Assembly (NCBI GenBank): GCA_943371425.1
Contig: CALRUR010000002.1
Coordinates: 62,001-126,000, forward strand
Direction of reading: 5' to 3'
Length of the DNA stretch: 64,000 nucleotides
Origin: CAJBVG01 sp943371425
GTDB lineage: Bacteria > Bacteroidota > Bacteroidia > Sphingobacteriales > Sphingobacteriaceae
Part shown: positions 18,321 through 27,756 of the stretch, piece after piece
Layout of the letters: the number at the start of each line of letters is the position of its first letter
Numbering within the stretch: position 1 is the first letter of the stretch
Notes under the pieces: generated by a model
Seen by the model: the letters and a program-made list of their open reading frames with translations, nothing else
Database searches by the model: none
What the model was told of the DNA's origin: nothing
Position numbers and translations under genes: made by a program

Positions 18321-21300
18321 TTTACCAAAGCCACTGTTAAAATATTGGTCGCCACTGGTGCTGCGTTTCTCAAAATCGTTTGTATTTTTTAGTACAACTC
18401 GGTACAAATAAACTCCGTTTGCTAATCTATCGCCAAACTCATCGGTACCGTTCCATTTATAATCGGTAATGTTATGTCCTATTTTTATAATGCCCAGTTC
18501 TGCCTTCGTAATTTCTCTAACTACCTTACCACTCACGGTCATTATTTGTATTTTCAAATCCTCTGGAACTACTTCTCCTGTTAGGGTAAACACAAATTGG
18601 GTATGCGTGGTAAAAGGGTTTGGGTACGGGAAAAAGTGAGTAATACTCGAGGCATTTACTACCTCAAAATCTATGGTATAGGCCGTATTTGCAAAAGTAT
18701 TATTGCTCGCATCTTTTACTTTAACTCGCAAGCTATACATGCCATCGTCTTTAAAATAAGGTTGGTATTGTATGTTCAACTCATTATTATTTGTATTTGT
18801 AGCCGGTGTAAAACTCATCTCGGTATTTTGGTAGCTAATAGTTTGGTAGCTGCTCGCATTTGGTTTCTTGAGTTCAACTATTACATAACTACTATCGCTT
18901 AAAAGTAAATAGGGGTTTTCGTCTTTTAATTTTATGTTGATGAGTGGGCGTGGCGAAATTAAATCGTTTTGCATCGGAATTTTTCCATCAATAGTTACCT
19001 TTAATTGTGGCGCTTTTTGGTCGCGAGTTACCACTAATTTACTTTCGTATACATTATTAAAACTACTGCTTTCTGTTTTATTTACAGCACTTACACTGCT
19101 TATTAGTTTTAATTCGCCTAATAAACTGCGAGTGTTTATTTTGTATTTTTTTAAAAGGGTATCGGTTGCAGCAAAGTTTAATACGGTATCTTGAAATAGC
19201 GGTACAATTGTTCTATCTGTATATTCTATGCTTAAATTTAACTTCGTACTGTCTATGTTTTCTTCGCCTAAGTTTACAAACGCAATATTATAATTTACAC
19301 TATCACCTTGTTGTGTTTGCGTCGGACTTAGCAAGTAGTTATGTTGCGGAAATACACTCAACTCTACGGGTAAACTATAATTAGCAGCCCAATAATTAAA
19401 CTTCGCAGGATTATAATTTACAGAATCTTTAAAATTTACCTTTAGTTGTAAATAGGGGTATTGTTTAGCATTTACTGCACTTAAGTTTATACTATCTATC
19501 GGGTTAGTATGCTTACTTAAAATGCTCTGATTTCCGTTTGTATCAATGGCATTTAGTTCAAGTTCAAATTCATCTGTTAGTTGTTTCGTAAAATTCCACG
19601 AGATAGATTTCCAACTATTGGCAGGACCTATTCTTTCGGAGCGAATGTTACCTCGATCCCAAGTACCAACATGGGTATAGTTTAAACGTATAAACTGATT
19701 TATAGGATCGATGCCTATGCTTGGCTCAGCGGTTTTTTCTGCAGCAGTACCAATGCTGGCACCTTTGTAGCCAACAAAAGCATAAGGTTCACCGTTTGGT
19801 ATAGTTCTTACTTTTGCTAAGCCTAAGCCTTCTAAGGCTTGTAAAATAGTTTCTGGCAAGGTGCTAAGGTTCGCATTTAATCCGTTGTAACCACCTACTA
19901 CATAACCTGCAGGTATAGAATTTAGGTAATGTAATAATGAGTCTCGATCTGTAGCAGAGTTGGTATTAAATACAAACACTCCAGAAAATCGGTACTTATC
20001 AAAAGGATAATCGGGGGTATTAGCGGCTAAATTATACCCGCTAGCATAACTAAATCTTTTTAAACTTTTTGGTTCTAATGCTAATAAACAAATGCCAGTA
20101 ATGCCAGATCCTACAAATACCGGTGCATTATTATTTAGGCGCATCCTTCTCTCTACAGAATCGGTACGAGCATTATCGCCACGTGTATTTATGGCAAACT
20201 CTACACTGTTATCGATAAAAGATAAGTGGTTGTTTTCTACTTTTACATTATTTAACAATTCAGCATTCAGAGAGCTCACTCGGTTTTGTATCCATTTACT
20301 TTCATAATTAGGTAAATATATGAGTTCATGCACAAGCCAATCAGATGTTTCGCTGCTGTTTTTAATATTTACACGTACGTAAACACTTGTATTTATAGCT
20401 AAATTGTTAAGTGTAATTTTTTTCATTAATACTTGTTGCTCTACCCATTTAAATGTTTTTTTATAGGCAGAGTTAAAGTTTGCATTGGTATCTATCTCTA
20501 CATTATATTCCACATCTTTCGCCAATAAATCACTGCATTGTACCACTAAGTTCAATGTATTTGTTTTTAAAATTGAAGAATTGCGGGGTTGTATAATAAG
20601 CGGAGTAAAACTCGAAAGGTAAAATTCTTTATCGATGCTATTGTTTAATTCATTCAGCTCCTCAATTTTTTGTTCGGGGTCTATTAGTAATTTTATTTTA
20701 TTGGTTCCGCTAAAGGTTTTATTTTTTTCTACGGTATAATACAAAGTATCGGTATTGAGCAATGCATCGCGCTTAAGTAATGGGTAGGTTACGGTATTAT
20801 TATTTACACTTCGCTCAATAGAATAACTTACACTATCGGCAATGGCTTTGCCTGTATTACGTAGAATAAAGGCGAGTTCTACCGAATCGTTGTTTGCAAA
20901 TTTTTTATCGCTTACAAAAAAACCATTGGGGCTTACAGAGTAATCGGCTTTGGTAGGGGAGAAGAGTTTATAACTTGGGTCGCCTTGGTAAACCATTTGC
21001 CTGGTATGCAAAATATTTATAGAATCAGTTGCCTTCACAAATTCTGCAAGCGTAGCTTTTTGTATTTCGCCAATACTTTTGCCATAGTTTTTGGAAAACG
21101 CATTTTCATAAAACAATCGGTGATACTCGGTAAGGTAAGAGGTAAAGCCTAAATCGCTACTGGCCAACCAGCCAATGGCCCCGCGGTTTTTGGCGTGTAT
21201 GTAATTTTCGCCCATCGAATTATCGTTTGCAAAATTACCTACCGAACAACCACTTAAATAATAAACTGGGTATTTGCCTCGGTTATTTAAAGCTTCGGGT

Positions 21301-23183
21301 TCGCCAAAGTTTATTTCTACAAAATAATTCGCACCATGACCGTAATAACTCAGTAAACTTATCCCGGCATCCGTAAGTTCTACAATTTTCTCTCGGTAAT
21401 TATCGCTTATCGGCTCGTTTACTTTTTTGTTGAAATTAATAACCCTTGCACCCATAAAAGGTTGCACAGCTATGTCTTCACATGCTTTTAATGCTGCAGA
21501 AAAAGAAGTATTCTCGCCTATGGTTCTTCCACCTGTGGCATGTATAATATTTTTGCGCCAAAGCCCATCATCGGTATTTGCTTCTTGGTCTTTTAGCTTG
21601 TCTAAGTAATCTAACACTTCTTGGTTGCTCTCCACCGCAATTCTGCCCACACCTATTTTGGGTACTAATACCGAAAAATCTAAACTACTTACATATAATA
21701 CATCCGATGCTGGTATGCCTATGCTTGGCACAAAATCTCGCTTTGCAAAATTGGGGTTTGCATATAAATTGCTTTGTATACCTTTGCCTATAATAAATAA
21801 ATTAAGCGGAATACTTTTAGCAGTACCTAAATAGGCATCTACAAATTTCTTAATGGCAATAGGGTGGTGGTACCCAAAACTGTAGGTATTATATAAATCT
21901 TCGGCATACACTACATAGCTTGCTTGGCCTTTCTGTGTTTTATATTGAGCATATTGTTGCGCTCCATTTTCAAAAGCTTTGCTCGTTACAATAATTAATT
22001 CATTTTCCTCATTGCTAAAATCAAACTCTTTTAACACTGCTTTTTCTAATCTAAAATTGCTCAGCAAATTTGCCGATTTTATGGAGGCTATTACGTAGGC
22101 TCCTTTGGTAACTGCCCCATCAACATTAAAATAAATACTATCGTTGGCAATGTTTGCGCTGTAATAAGTTCGTGTTTGTAGGTTCCAAAGCAAGGTGCTA
22201 TCTAAAGGCAGGCCATTAAAGTACAAGTTGGTATTAGTTACACTTGCATGCCTAAAAGCTAAATACGTTTGCCCTGTTAAATTCGTTTTCTGTTTAAAAT
22301 TTAGTTTGAGGTAAGGGCTAGAATTAAAATCGCTTTGCGCACCCAAATCGTTAATACTCAAAAACTGTAAACTATTACTTGTGCTGAAAAGTGTATTACT
22401 CAAATAGAACTTTTTGCGTACACATTCATATCCTTTGTACGTAGTATCTAACAAAAGCGTATTGCCATTGCCTTGCAAATTTAGTTGGATGTGGTGGTTA
22501 AAATTTGGGTTGGCAGATACCGCATCAGATTGACCAGAAACATAACACTCTAGTTCTACTGTACTCGCATTTGCCAAAGTTGGTAAGTTGAAATTACGAG
22601 TTTGACCGCCACCTATACTCCACAATGCACCAGAGTATCCTTCGCCCATAGTGTACTCAGATTGGGTTGCGCCCGATCCATAGTTTTTACCTAGAAAATA
22701 GTTTTCTGCAAATACGAATACTTTTTCTACTTCTACCTCATCTGTAAAATTAGCATTGGTTGTATTTGTTTTATGGCGGTAATATAAACCCTCCGCGCTC
22801 TCCTCCATGTATAAAAAATAAACAGATGTATCTGTATAAATGGAGTAATAAGGGTTAAGCGCAGCGCCGGCTTTTGCATACAATTCCTTATCTAAATGCC
22901 CGTCGTTTTTTTCAGCATAAAAATACAAGGCATTGCCGTTGGCCCAATTGCTCGTGGTATCGGCAATTAAGTACGAAATTTCTTTCCCGTTTTTAAATAA
23001 ATGAAAAAAACGAGGGTTCTTATTTGTATACTCTGGGTAAATATTATTTAGGCTATTGGCCTCTAGTTTTATAATTCCAGTAGCGTTAGATTTTATTTTG
23101 ATAATGGCTCTATCTGCCGAAAAAGATAGGCTGTGTATAAATATAAAGAATAGGCAGATGAGGGCGCTTCGAGTCATTTTCAT
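18303..23183 (-). CDS. C25-family cysteine peptidase, type IX sortase PorU2-like
   Basis: 1626 residues with an N-terminal signal peptide (about 1-22). A gingipain-type (C25) caspase-hemoglobinase domain carries catalytic His616 (LLSYYGHGANYF) and Cys646 (YYLSGCSVGNF). It is followed by long beta-rich Ig-like regions. The C-terminus has a PYPNPFTTHTQFVFTL sorting-like motif and an FlgD-like segment (YKWNGTDEFGDRLANGVYLYR). Length and order match proteins named PorU2, distinct from the ~1100-residue PorU that trims cargo sorting domains and joins them to anionic LPS. Function as a sortase is inferred. It is flanked by two FemAB-like paralogs, and a flippase lies nearby. Confidence 0.86.
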   Translation of the reverse strand: MKMTRSALICLFFIFIHSLSFSADRAIIKIKSNATGIIKLEANSLNNIYPEYTNKNPRFFHLFKNGKEISYLIADTTSNWANGNALYFYAEKNDGHLDKELYAKAGAALNPYYSIYTDTSVYFLYMEESAEGLYYRHKTNTTNANFTDEVEVEKVFVFAENYFLGKNYGSGATQSEYTMGEGYSGALWSIGGGQTRNFNLPTLANASTVELECYVSGQSDAVSANPNFNHHIQLNLQGNGNTLLLDTTYKGYECVRKKFYLSNTLFSTSNSLQFLSINDLGAQSDFNSSPYLKLNFKQKTNLTGQTYLAFRHASVTNTNLYFNGLPLDSTLLWNLQTRTYYSANIANDSIYFNVDGAVTKGAYVIASIKSANLLSNFRLEKAVLKEFDFSNEENELIIVTSKAFENGAQQYAQYKTQKGQASYVVYAEDLYNTYSFGYHHPIAIKKFVDAYLGTAKSIPLNLFIIGKGIQSNLYANPNFAKRDFVPSIGIPASDVLYVSSLDFSVLVPKIGVGRIAVESNQEVLDYLDKLKDQEANTDDGLWRKNIIHATGGRTIGENTSFSAALKACEDIAVQPFMGARVINFNKKVNEPISDNYREKIVELTDAGISLLSYYGHGANYFVEINFGEPEALNNRGKYPVYYLSGCSVGNFANDNSMGENYIHAKNRGAIGWLASSDLGFTSYLTEYHRLFYENAFSKNYGKSIGEIQKATLAEFVKATDSINILHTRQMVYQGDPSYKLFSPTKADYSVSPNGFFVSDKKFANNDSVELAFILRNTGKAIADSVSYSIERSVNNNTVTYPLLKRDALLNTDTLYYTVEKNKTFSGTNKIKLLIDPEQKIEELNELNNSIDKEFYLSSFTPLIIQPRNSSILKTNTLNLVVQCSDLLAKDVEYNVEIDTNANFNSAYKKTFKWVEQQVLMKKITLNNLAINTSVYVRVNIKNSSETSDWLVHELIYLPNYESKWIQNRVSSLNAELLNNVKVENNHLSFIDNSVEFAINTRGDNARTDSVERRMRLNNNAPVFVGSGITGICLLALEPKSLKRFSYASGYNLAANTPDYPFDKYRFSGVFVFNTNSATDRDSLLHYLNSIPAGYVVGGYNGLNANLSTLPETILQALEGLGLAKVRTIPNGEPYAFVGYKGASIGTAAEKTAEPSIGIDPINQFIRLNYTHVGTWDRGNIRSERIGPANSWKSISWNFTKQLTDEFELELNAIDTNGNQSILSKHTNPIDSINLSAVNAKQYPYLQLKVNFKDSVNYNPAKFNYWAANYSLPVELSVFPQHNYLLSPTQTQQGDSVNYNIAFVNLGEENIDSTKLNLSIEYTDRTIVPLFQDTVLNFAATDTLLKKYKINTRSLLGELKLISSVSAVNKTESSSFNNVYESKLVVTRDQKAPQLKVTIDGKIPMQNDLISPRPLINIKLKDENPYLLLSDSSYVIVELKKPNASSYQTISYQNTEMSFTPATNTNNNELNIQYQPYFKDDGMYSLRVKVKDASNNTFANTAYTIDFEVVNASSITHFFPYPNPFTTHTQFVFTLTGEVVPEDLKIQIMTVSGKVVREITKAELGIIKIGHNITDYKWNGTDEFGDRLANGVYLYRVVLKNTNDFEKRSTSGDQYFNSGFGKLYLMK

Positions 23184-23240
23184 GATGTACGAATATAATC
23201 GATATTTCGTTCTGAATTAAAATTATTGCATTTTTAAGGC

Positions 23241-24200
23241 ATGAGATTAATAAGATATTCGTGGACAGATTACCTGCAACAACATTTACCAAGCAGCGAA
23301 GGGCTTTTTAACTCAGATGCTTTTTTAAGCAGTATTGCCAAGGCCTATCAGAAAGATATTTGTGTATATACGGTTTACGACAAGGAGAAGCCACAACTCT
23401 CTTTGCCAGTTTTACATAATGGGAGAGATGCTAGGCTATGCACTCATTTTTTTTACCAATCTATCATCCTGCACAATGAATTTAGCGAACGCAGTTTTAT
23501 CAATATTTGGGAATTAATTATTTTAGAACTGAAGAAAGATTTTGATGCCGTAGATCTAAAATTGGCTCCTTATGCCGAAGACATTAGGCCTTTTACTTGG
23601 GCAGCTTGGGGGCATAAAATATATTATACCGCTACCATAGATCTTACAAAGGAGTTCAACTATTCTGAAAACATTCGCCGTTCTATTAAAAAAGGGGTAA
23701 AGGCTGGGCTTAGTGTTAAAACCCACGCATATTCGCAAAGCATTACCGATGCGCAGCTTGCAGATATGCAGCAAAATGGACTCTCTAAAGCAGAGCTACC
23801 CAAAGTTCAACAATGGTTAAAAGACCTAGCAGGCTTGCAAAACGTAGTTCAGTTTGAGTTGTTAGATGCAGAGCAGCATTGCATAGGTTCGAGTATATAT
23901 TTAGTTGATCAGAAACAAGCCTACCTTATATCTGTAATGGGTGGAACAGAAGAAACCGGCGGGCAAGCCTATTTGTACGATCAAGTTTTTAGCTATTTCA
24001 AAACGAAGGGTATTTTAGAAATCGATTTGTTGGGAGCAAACATTCCGAACATTGCCATTTACAAATCTAAACTTGGTGGAGAAACTAAATCCTATACCAT
24101 CATCAGCTATCGAAAGTACTTTTTACTGTCCTTCCTAAGCCAATTCATCAAACTAACCCTAAAAAAACTGTTGAAATCCACCAGAATTATCAACAAATAA
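23241..24200 (+). CDS. FemAB/GNAT-like acyl- or aminoacyl-transferase
   Basis: 319 residues, cytoplasmic. The N-terminal part includes DYLQQHLPSSEGLFNSDAFL. Residues about 105-125 carry KLAPYAEDIRPFTW, and the C-terminal GNAT-like half (about 150-300) carries AYLISVMGG and IDLLGANIPNIAIYKSKLGG. The double-GNAT arrangement resembles FemAB/peptidoglycan-bridge and LPS-modifying transferases. Its paralog lies at 17577. It is divergent from the C25 peptidase with a 57-nt shared promoter gap and leads towards purL. Acceptor and donor are unknown. Confidence 0.72.
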   Translation: MRLIRYSWTDYLQQHLPSSEGLFNSDAFLSSIAKAYQKDICVYTVYDKEKPQLSLPVLHNGRDARLCTHFFYQSIILHNEFSERSFINIWELIILELKKDFDAVDLKLAPYAEDIRPFTWAAWGHKIYYTATIDLTKEFNYSENIRRSIKKGVKAGLSVKTHAYSQSITDAQLADMQQNGLSKAELPKVQQWLKDLAGLQNVVQFELLDAEQHCIGSSIYLVDQKQAYLISVMGGTEETGGQAYLYDQVFSYFKTKGILEIDLLGANIPNIAIYKSKLGGETKSYTIISYRKYFLLSFLSQFIKLTLKKLLKSTRIINK

Positions 24201-24221
24201 GGTATTAAACAATCTAATTGT

Positions 24222-24229
24222 TAATTTTG
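24222..24229 (+). promoter_or_regulatory. Putative -7 element (TAATTTTG) for purL
   Basis: Matches TAnnTTTG and would start transcription near 24236, consistent with translation from TTG 24251 rather than from 24218. No convincing -33 TTG is seen 19 nt upstream. Confidence 0.4.
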
Positions 24230-24250
24230 CGACATCAAAAAAAGCATGTC

Positions 24251-26476
24251 TTGGAAAATACACAATTAACAACCCTCGAAACAGCCAAAGAACTTGGTTT
24301 ACGTCCCGAAGAATTCGATAGAATTAAAGAAATTTTAGGTCGCGTGCCTAATTTCACCGAATTGAGTATTTTCTCCGTAATGTGGAGTGAGCATTGCTCA
24401 TATAAAAACTCTATTGTTTGGTTAAAAACCTTACCTAAAGAGGGCCCACGTATGTTGGCAAAAGCTGGTGAAGAGAACGCTGGCTTGGTAGACATTGGCG
24501 ATGGCATTGCTTGTGCATTTAAAATAGAATCTCATAACCACCCATCGGCATTGGAGCCTTACCAAGGAGCTGCAACAGGTGTGGGCGGTATAAACCGCGA
24601 TATTTTTACCATGGGCGCTCGCCCAATTGCTCAGTTAAACTCGCTTCGTTTTGGCGATATTAACCAAGAGCGTACCAAATGGTTAATTAAAGGAGTAGTA
24701 AAAGGTATTGGCGATTATGGCAATGCTTTCGGTATCCCAACGGTTGGTGGTGAAGTGTTTTTTGATGAGTGTTATAATATTAACCCCTTGGTAAATGCCA
24801 TGAGTGCTGGTATTGTAAATGTTGGCGAAACCATTTCGGCAACTTCTTACGGTGTGGGTAACCCGGTTTACATTGTGGGTTCGGCAACGGGTAAGGATGG
24901 AATACACGGAGCGGCATTTGCTTCAAAAGACATCACCGAAGATTCGGTAAACGACTTACCTGCAGTGCAAGTAGGTGATCCATTTCAAGAGAAACTTTTA
25001 CTAGAGGCTACTCTAGAAGTAATAAAAACAGGTGCTGTAATTGGCATGCAAGACATGGGTGCTGCGGGCATTATTTGCTCTAACTCCGAAATGTCTGCCA
25101 AAGGCGAACACGGTATGGTAATTTATTTAGATAAGGTGCCAACTCGCCAAGCAAACATGAAACCGTACGAAATCCTCCTTTCAGAATCGCAAGAGCGTAT
25201 GCTTATTGTGGTGGAAAAAGGTAGAGAGAAAGAAGTGGAAGCCGTGTTTGATAAATGGGATTTAAACTGCGCTATTATTGGCGAAGTTACCGATACCAAG
25301 CGTTTACATTATTACATGAACGGCGAATTAGTAGCCGATGTACCGGCAGACGATTTAGTATTAGGTGGCGGTGCACCAGTGTACCACAGAGAGTTTAAAG
25401 AACCCGCATACTTTGCTGAAAATAAGAAATTTAACATAGATGATGTAAAGCAAGAGTCGAATCTAAAAAAGGTAATGATGCACTTGGTAAATCATCCGAA
25501 TATTGCCTCTAAGCGTTGGGTTATTAACCAATACGATAGCATGGTGGGCACCATTAACATGAGTACCAACGAACCTTCAGATTCTGCAGTGGTAAACATT
25601 AAAGGTACCGATAAAGCCATTAATTTAACTGTAGATTGTAACTCACGTTATGTATATGCCGACCCAGAAGTGGGTTGCGCCATTGCAGTGGCCGAGGCTG
25701 CTCGTAACATTACCTGCACAGGTGGCGAACCGGTAGCCATTACCAATTGTTTGAACTTTGGTAACCCTTACAACCCAGAAGTGTATTGGCAGTTTGTTGG
25801 TGCCATTAAAGGCATGGGTGCGGCTTGTACCAAGTTCGAAACCCCTGTTACAGGCGGTAATGTGAGCTTTTACAACCAATCTTCAGACGAAGGTCCGGTA
25901 TTCCCGACCCCAACCATTGGTATGTTAGGAGTAATGGATTCTAAAGAGTTACGCATGACGCTTAATTTTAAAGAAGCAGGGCATTTAATATACCTAATTG
26001 GCGAATCTAAGAACGACATTAGCTCTTCGGAGTATTTAGCTTCTTACCACGGCATTAAAGCCTCACCAGCGCCCTTTTTCGATTTAGAGAAGGAATATGA
26101 AACGCACCAAGTAATTAAAGGATTAATCCGCAATAAGCTAGTTCAATCTGCCCATGATGTGTCTGACGGTGGATTGTTTGTTACTTTAATGGAATCTGCC
26201 ATGGTGAAGAACCTTGGCTTTAACATAGAAACCGACGATACCATACGTACCGATGCCTTTTTATTTGGCGAAGCACAAGGTCGTATAGTAGTTTCTATTA
26301 CACCAGAACAACAAGAAGCATTTGTAGAATATATGTCGCTTAATAACATAGATTACAGTTATTTAGGTGATGTTACTTCTAGTGAAATTTTGATAGATAA
26401 TGAGTCGTATGGCGAGGTAGCAGAATACAAACATCGCTACGAACACTCTTTAGAAGAAATTATAGAAAAGCAATAA
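24251..26476 (+). CDS. purL: Phosphoribosylformylglycinamidine synthase subunit PurL
   Basis: Fourth step of purine synthesis: ATP- and glutamine-dependent amidation of FGAR to FGAM, working with PurS and PurQ, which are not in this window. About 741 residues, the small-PurL form. Motifs: SVMWSEHCSYKNS near the N-terminus, KIESHNHPSALEPYQGAATG, GMQDMGAAGI and the second AIRS-like half SAHDVSDGGLFV. There is no in-frame ATG; the start is taken at TTG 24251 (MENTQLTTLETAKELG) because family similarity begins there. TTG 24218 and 24227 are alternatives. It leads a tight run with trmN6 (1-nt gap). Confidence 0.94.
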   Translation: MENTQLTTLETAKELGLRPEEFDRIKEILGRVPNFTELSIFSVMWSEHCSYKNSIVWLKTLPKEGPRMLAKAGEENAGLVDIGDGIACAFKIESHNHPSALEPYQGAATGVGGINRDIFTMGARPIAQLNSLRFGDINQERTKWLIKGVVKGIGDYGNAFGIPTVGGEVFFDECYNINPLVNAMSAGIVNVGETISATSYGVGNPVYIVGSATGKDGIHGAAFASKDITEDSVNDLPAVQVGDPFQEKLLLEATLEVIKTGAVIGMQDMGAAGIICSNSEMSAKGEHGMVIYLDKVPTRQANMKPYEILLSESQERMLIVVEKGREKEVEAVFDKWDLNCAIIGEVTDTKRLHYYMNGELVADVPADDLVLGGGAPVYHREFKEPAYFAENKKFNIDDVKQESNLKKVMMHLVNHPNIASKRWVINQYDSMVGTINMSTNEPSDSAVVNIKGTDKAINLTVDCNSRYVYADPEVGCAIAVAEAARNITCTGGEPVAITNCLNFGNPYNPEVYWQFVGAIKGMGAACTKFETPVTGGNVSFYNQSSDEGPVFPTPTIGMLGVMDSKELRMTLNFKEAGHLIYLIGESKNDISSSEYLASYHGIKASPAPFFDLEKEYETHQVIKGLIRNKLVQSAHDVSDGGLFVTLMESAMVKNLGFNIETDDTIRTDAFLFGEAQGRIVVSITPEQQEAFVEYMSLNNIDYSYLGDVTSSEILIDNESYGEVAEYKHRYEHSLEEIIEKQ

Positions 26477-26477
26477 T

Positions 26478-27191
26478 TTGAGCAACAAAGCCTTTCAGTT
26501 TAAGCAGTTTAAAGTAGAACAAGATCGGTGCGCGATGAAAATCGGCACCGATGCTGTTTTAATGGGCGCCTTATTAACCATCGATTCTAAGTTTAAAACC
26601 GCCTTAGAAATTGGTTCTGGCACTGGGGTAATATCCTTGATGATTGCCCAGCGGACTAAAAAATTACAGATACAAAGTATTGAAATAGATGCCGATGCGA
26701 GTGCTCAGTGCAAGCAAAATTTCGCTGGATCCCCATGGGCAGATAGGTTAGAAAGTATACATGTCGATTTGCTTCAAAGCACAGAATTGGGCAAATACGA
26801 CCTCATTTTTAGCAATCCACCATATTTCAGTCAGTCCTTACTTTCCGAATCGGAAACGCGCAACTTAGCTAGGCATATTAACCAAGATCAGTTTCTTTTA
26901 TGGTTGGAGCATATGTATGAATTATTGAATGATAAGGGAACGTTGGCATTTGTAATTCCGGCAGAAAGTGTAGAATTTGTATCATCTGTGTTTGAAGGCC
27001 GCATGCGCATAGAATCGAACATCTTCATCCGCTCTTTTCCAGAAACGGAGGTAATACGCAACATCATCTCTTTCCGTAAAACCCAAGACTTAACCAGTTT
27101 TGCACTTAAATCATTAAGTATATACGAAGCAAAAGATAGATATTCGGCAGAGTATGAAGAAGCTTTGAAGCACTATTTAACCATTTTCTAA
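26478..27191 (+). CDS. trmN6: tRNA1(Val) adenine-37 N6-methyltransferase family
   Basis: 237-residue SAM-dependent methyltransferase of the YfiC/TrmN6 type. The SAM-binding loop LEIGSGTG is at 43-50 and the adenine-N6 motif NPPY at 113-116. The N-terminal FKQFKVEQDRCAMKIGTDAVLMGA is the family hallmark. Predicted to modify A37 of a tRNA. It starts with TTG one base after the purL stop, so it is translationally coupled. Confidence 0.9.
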   Translation: MSNKAFQFKQFKVEQDRCAMKIGTDAVLMGALLTIDSKFKTALEIGSGTGVISLMIAQRTKKLQIQSIEIDADASAQCKQNFAGSPWADRLESIHVDLLQSTELGKYDLIFSNPPYFSQSLLSESETRNLARHINQDQFLLWLEHMYELLNDKGTLAFVIPAESVEFVSSVFEGRMRIESNIFIRSFPETEVIRNIISFRKTQDLTSFALKSLSIYEAKDRYSAEYEEALKHYLTIF

Positions 27192-27202
27192 CATCAACCT
27201 AA

Positions 27203-27706
27203 ATGAAAATAGGCTTACTTTCCGATACTCATTCGCATTTCCCCGAGGAAATATACAAGTACTTTGCAGACTGTGATGAGATATGGCATGCCGGCGATAT
27301 TGGCTCTATGGAAGTGGTAGAAAAGCTACGAGCATTTAAACCATTACGTGCAGTTTGGGGCAATATAGATGGACAAGAAATTCGCAAAGAGTTCCCCTTA
27401 GACCTTACCGTGCAAGTAAACGGAATGAAAATATGGATGACCCACATAGGTGGTTACCCTGGCAAATACGCCGAGCGAATAAAAAAACACTTAGAAATTA
27501 CTCGTCCACAATTGTTTATTTGCGGACATTCCCATATATTGAAAGTTATTCCCGATAAAAAATTAAATTTGCTTCACTTAAATCCTGGAGCGGCGGGTAA
27601 AGAGGGTTTTCATCAAATTAGAACCTTAATGAGGTTTAAGATTGAAGAAGCCAAAGTAAAGGATTTAGAGGTAATAGAAATAGGGCCTCGCAGTAATAAA
27701 GTTTAA
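27203..27706 (+). CDS. YfcE/MJ0936-type metallophosphodiesterase
   Basis: 167-residue calcineurin-fold phosphoesterase with all metal motifs: D8-x-H10 (SDTH), D32 (HAGDIG), N54 (WGNID), H81 (THIGG) and H109-x-H111 (CGHSH). The family hydrolyses phosphodiesters such as bis-pNPP; the cellular substrate is not established. It lies 11 nt after trmN6 in the purL run. Confidence 0.9.
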   Translation: MKIGLLSDTHSHFPEEIYKYFADCDEIWHAGDIGSMEVVEKLRAFKPLRAVWGNIDGQEIRKEFPLDLTVQVNGMKIWMTHIGGYPGKYAERIKKHLEITRPQLFICGHSHILKVIPDKKLNLLHLNPGAAGKEGFHQIRTLMRFKIEEAKVKDLEVIEIGPRSNKV

Positions 27707-27756
27707 AACAATAAGCAAAACAATACCATACTAACAAACAAATAAGCAAAGATCAA

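Noticed and set aside
23110..23292. 60-codon minus-strand frame across the start of the C25 gene
   Set aside because: It overlaps both divergent starts in another frame and lacks any coding feature.
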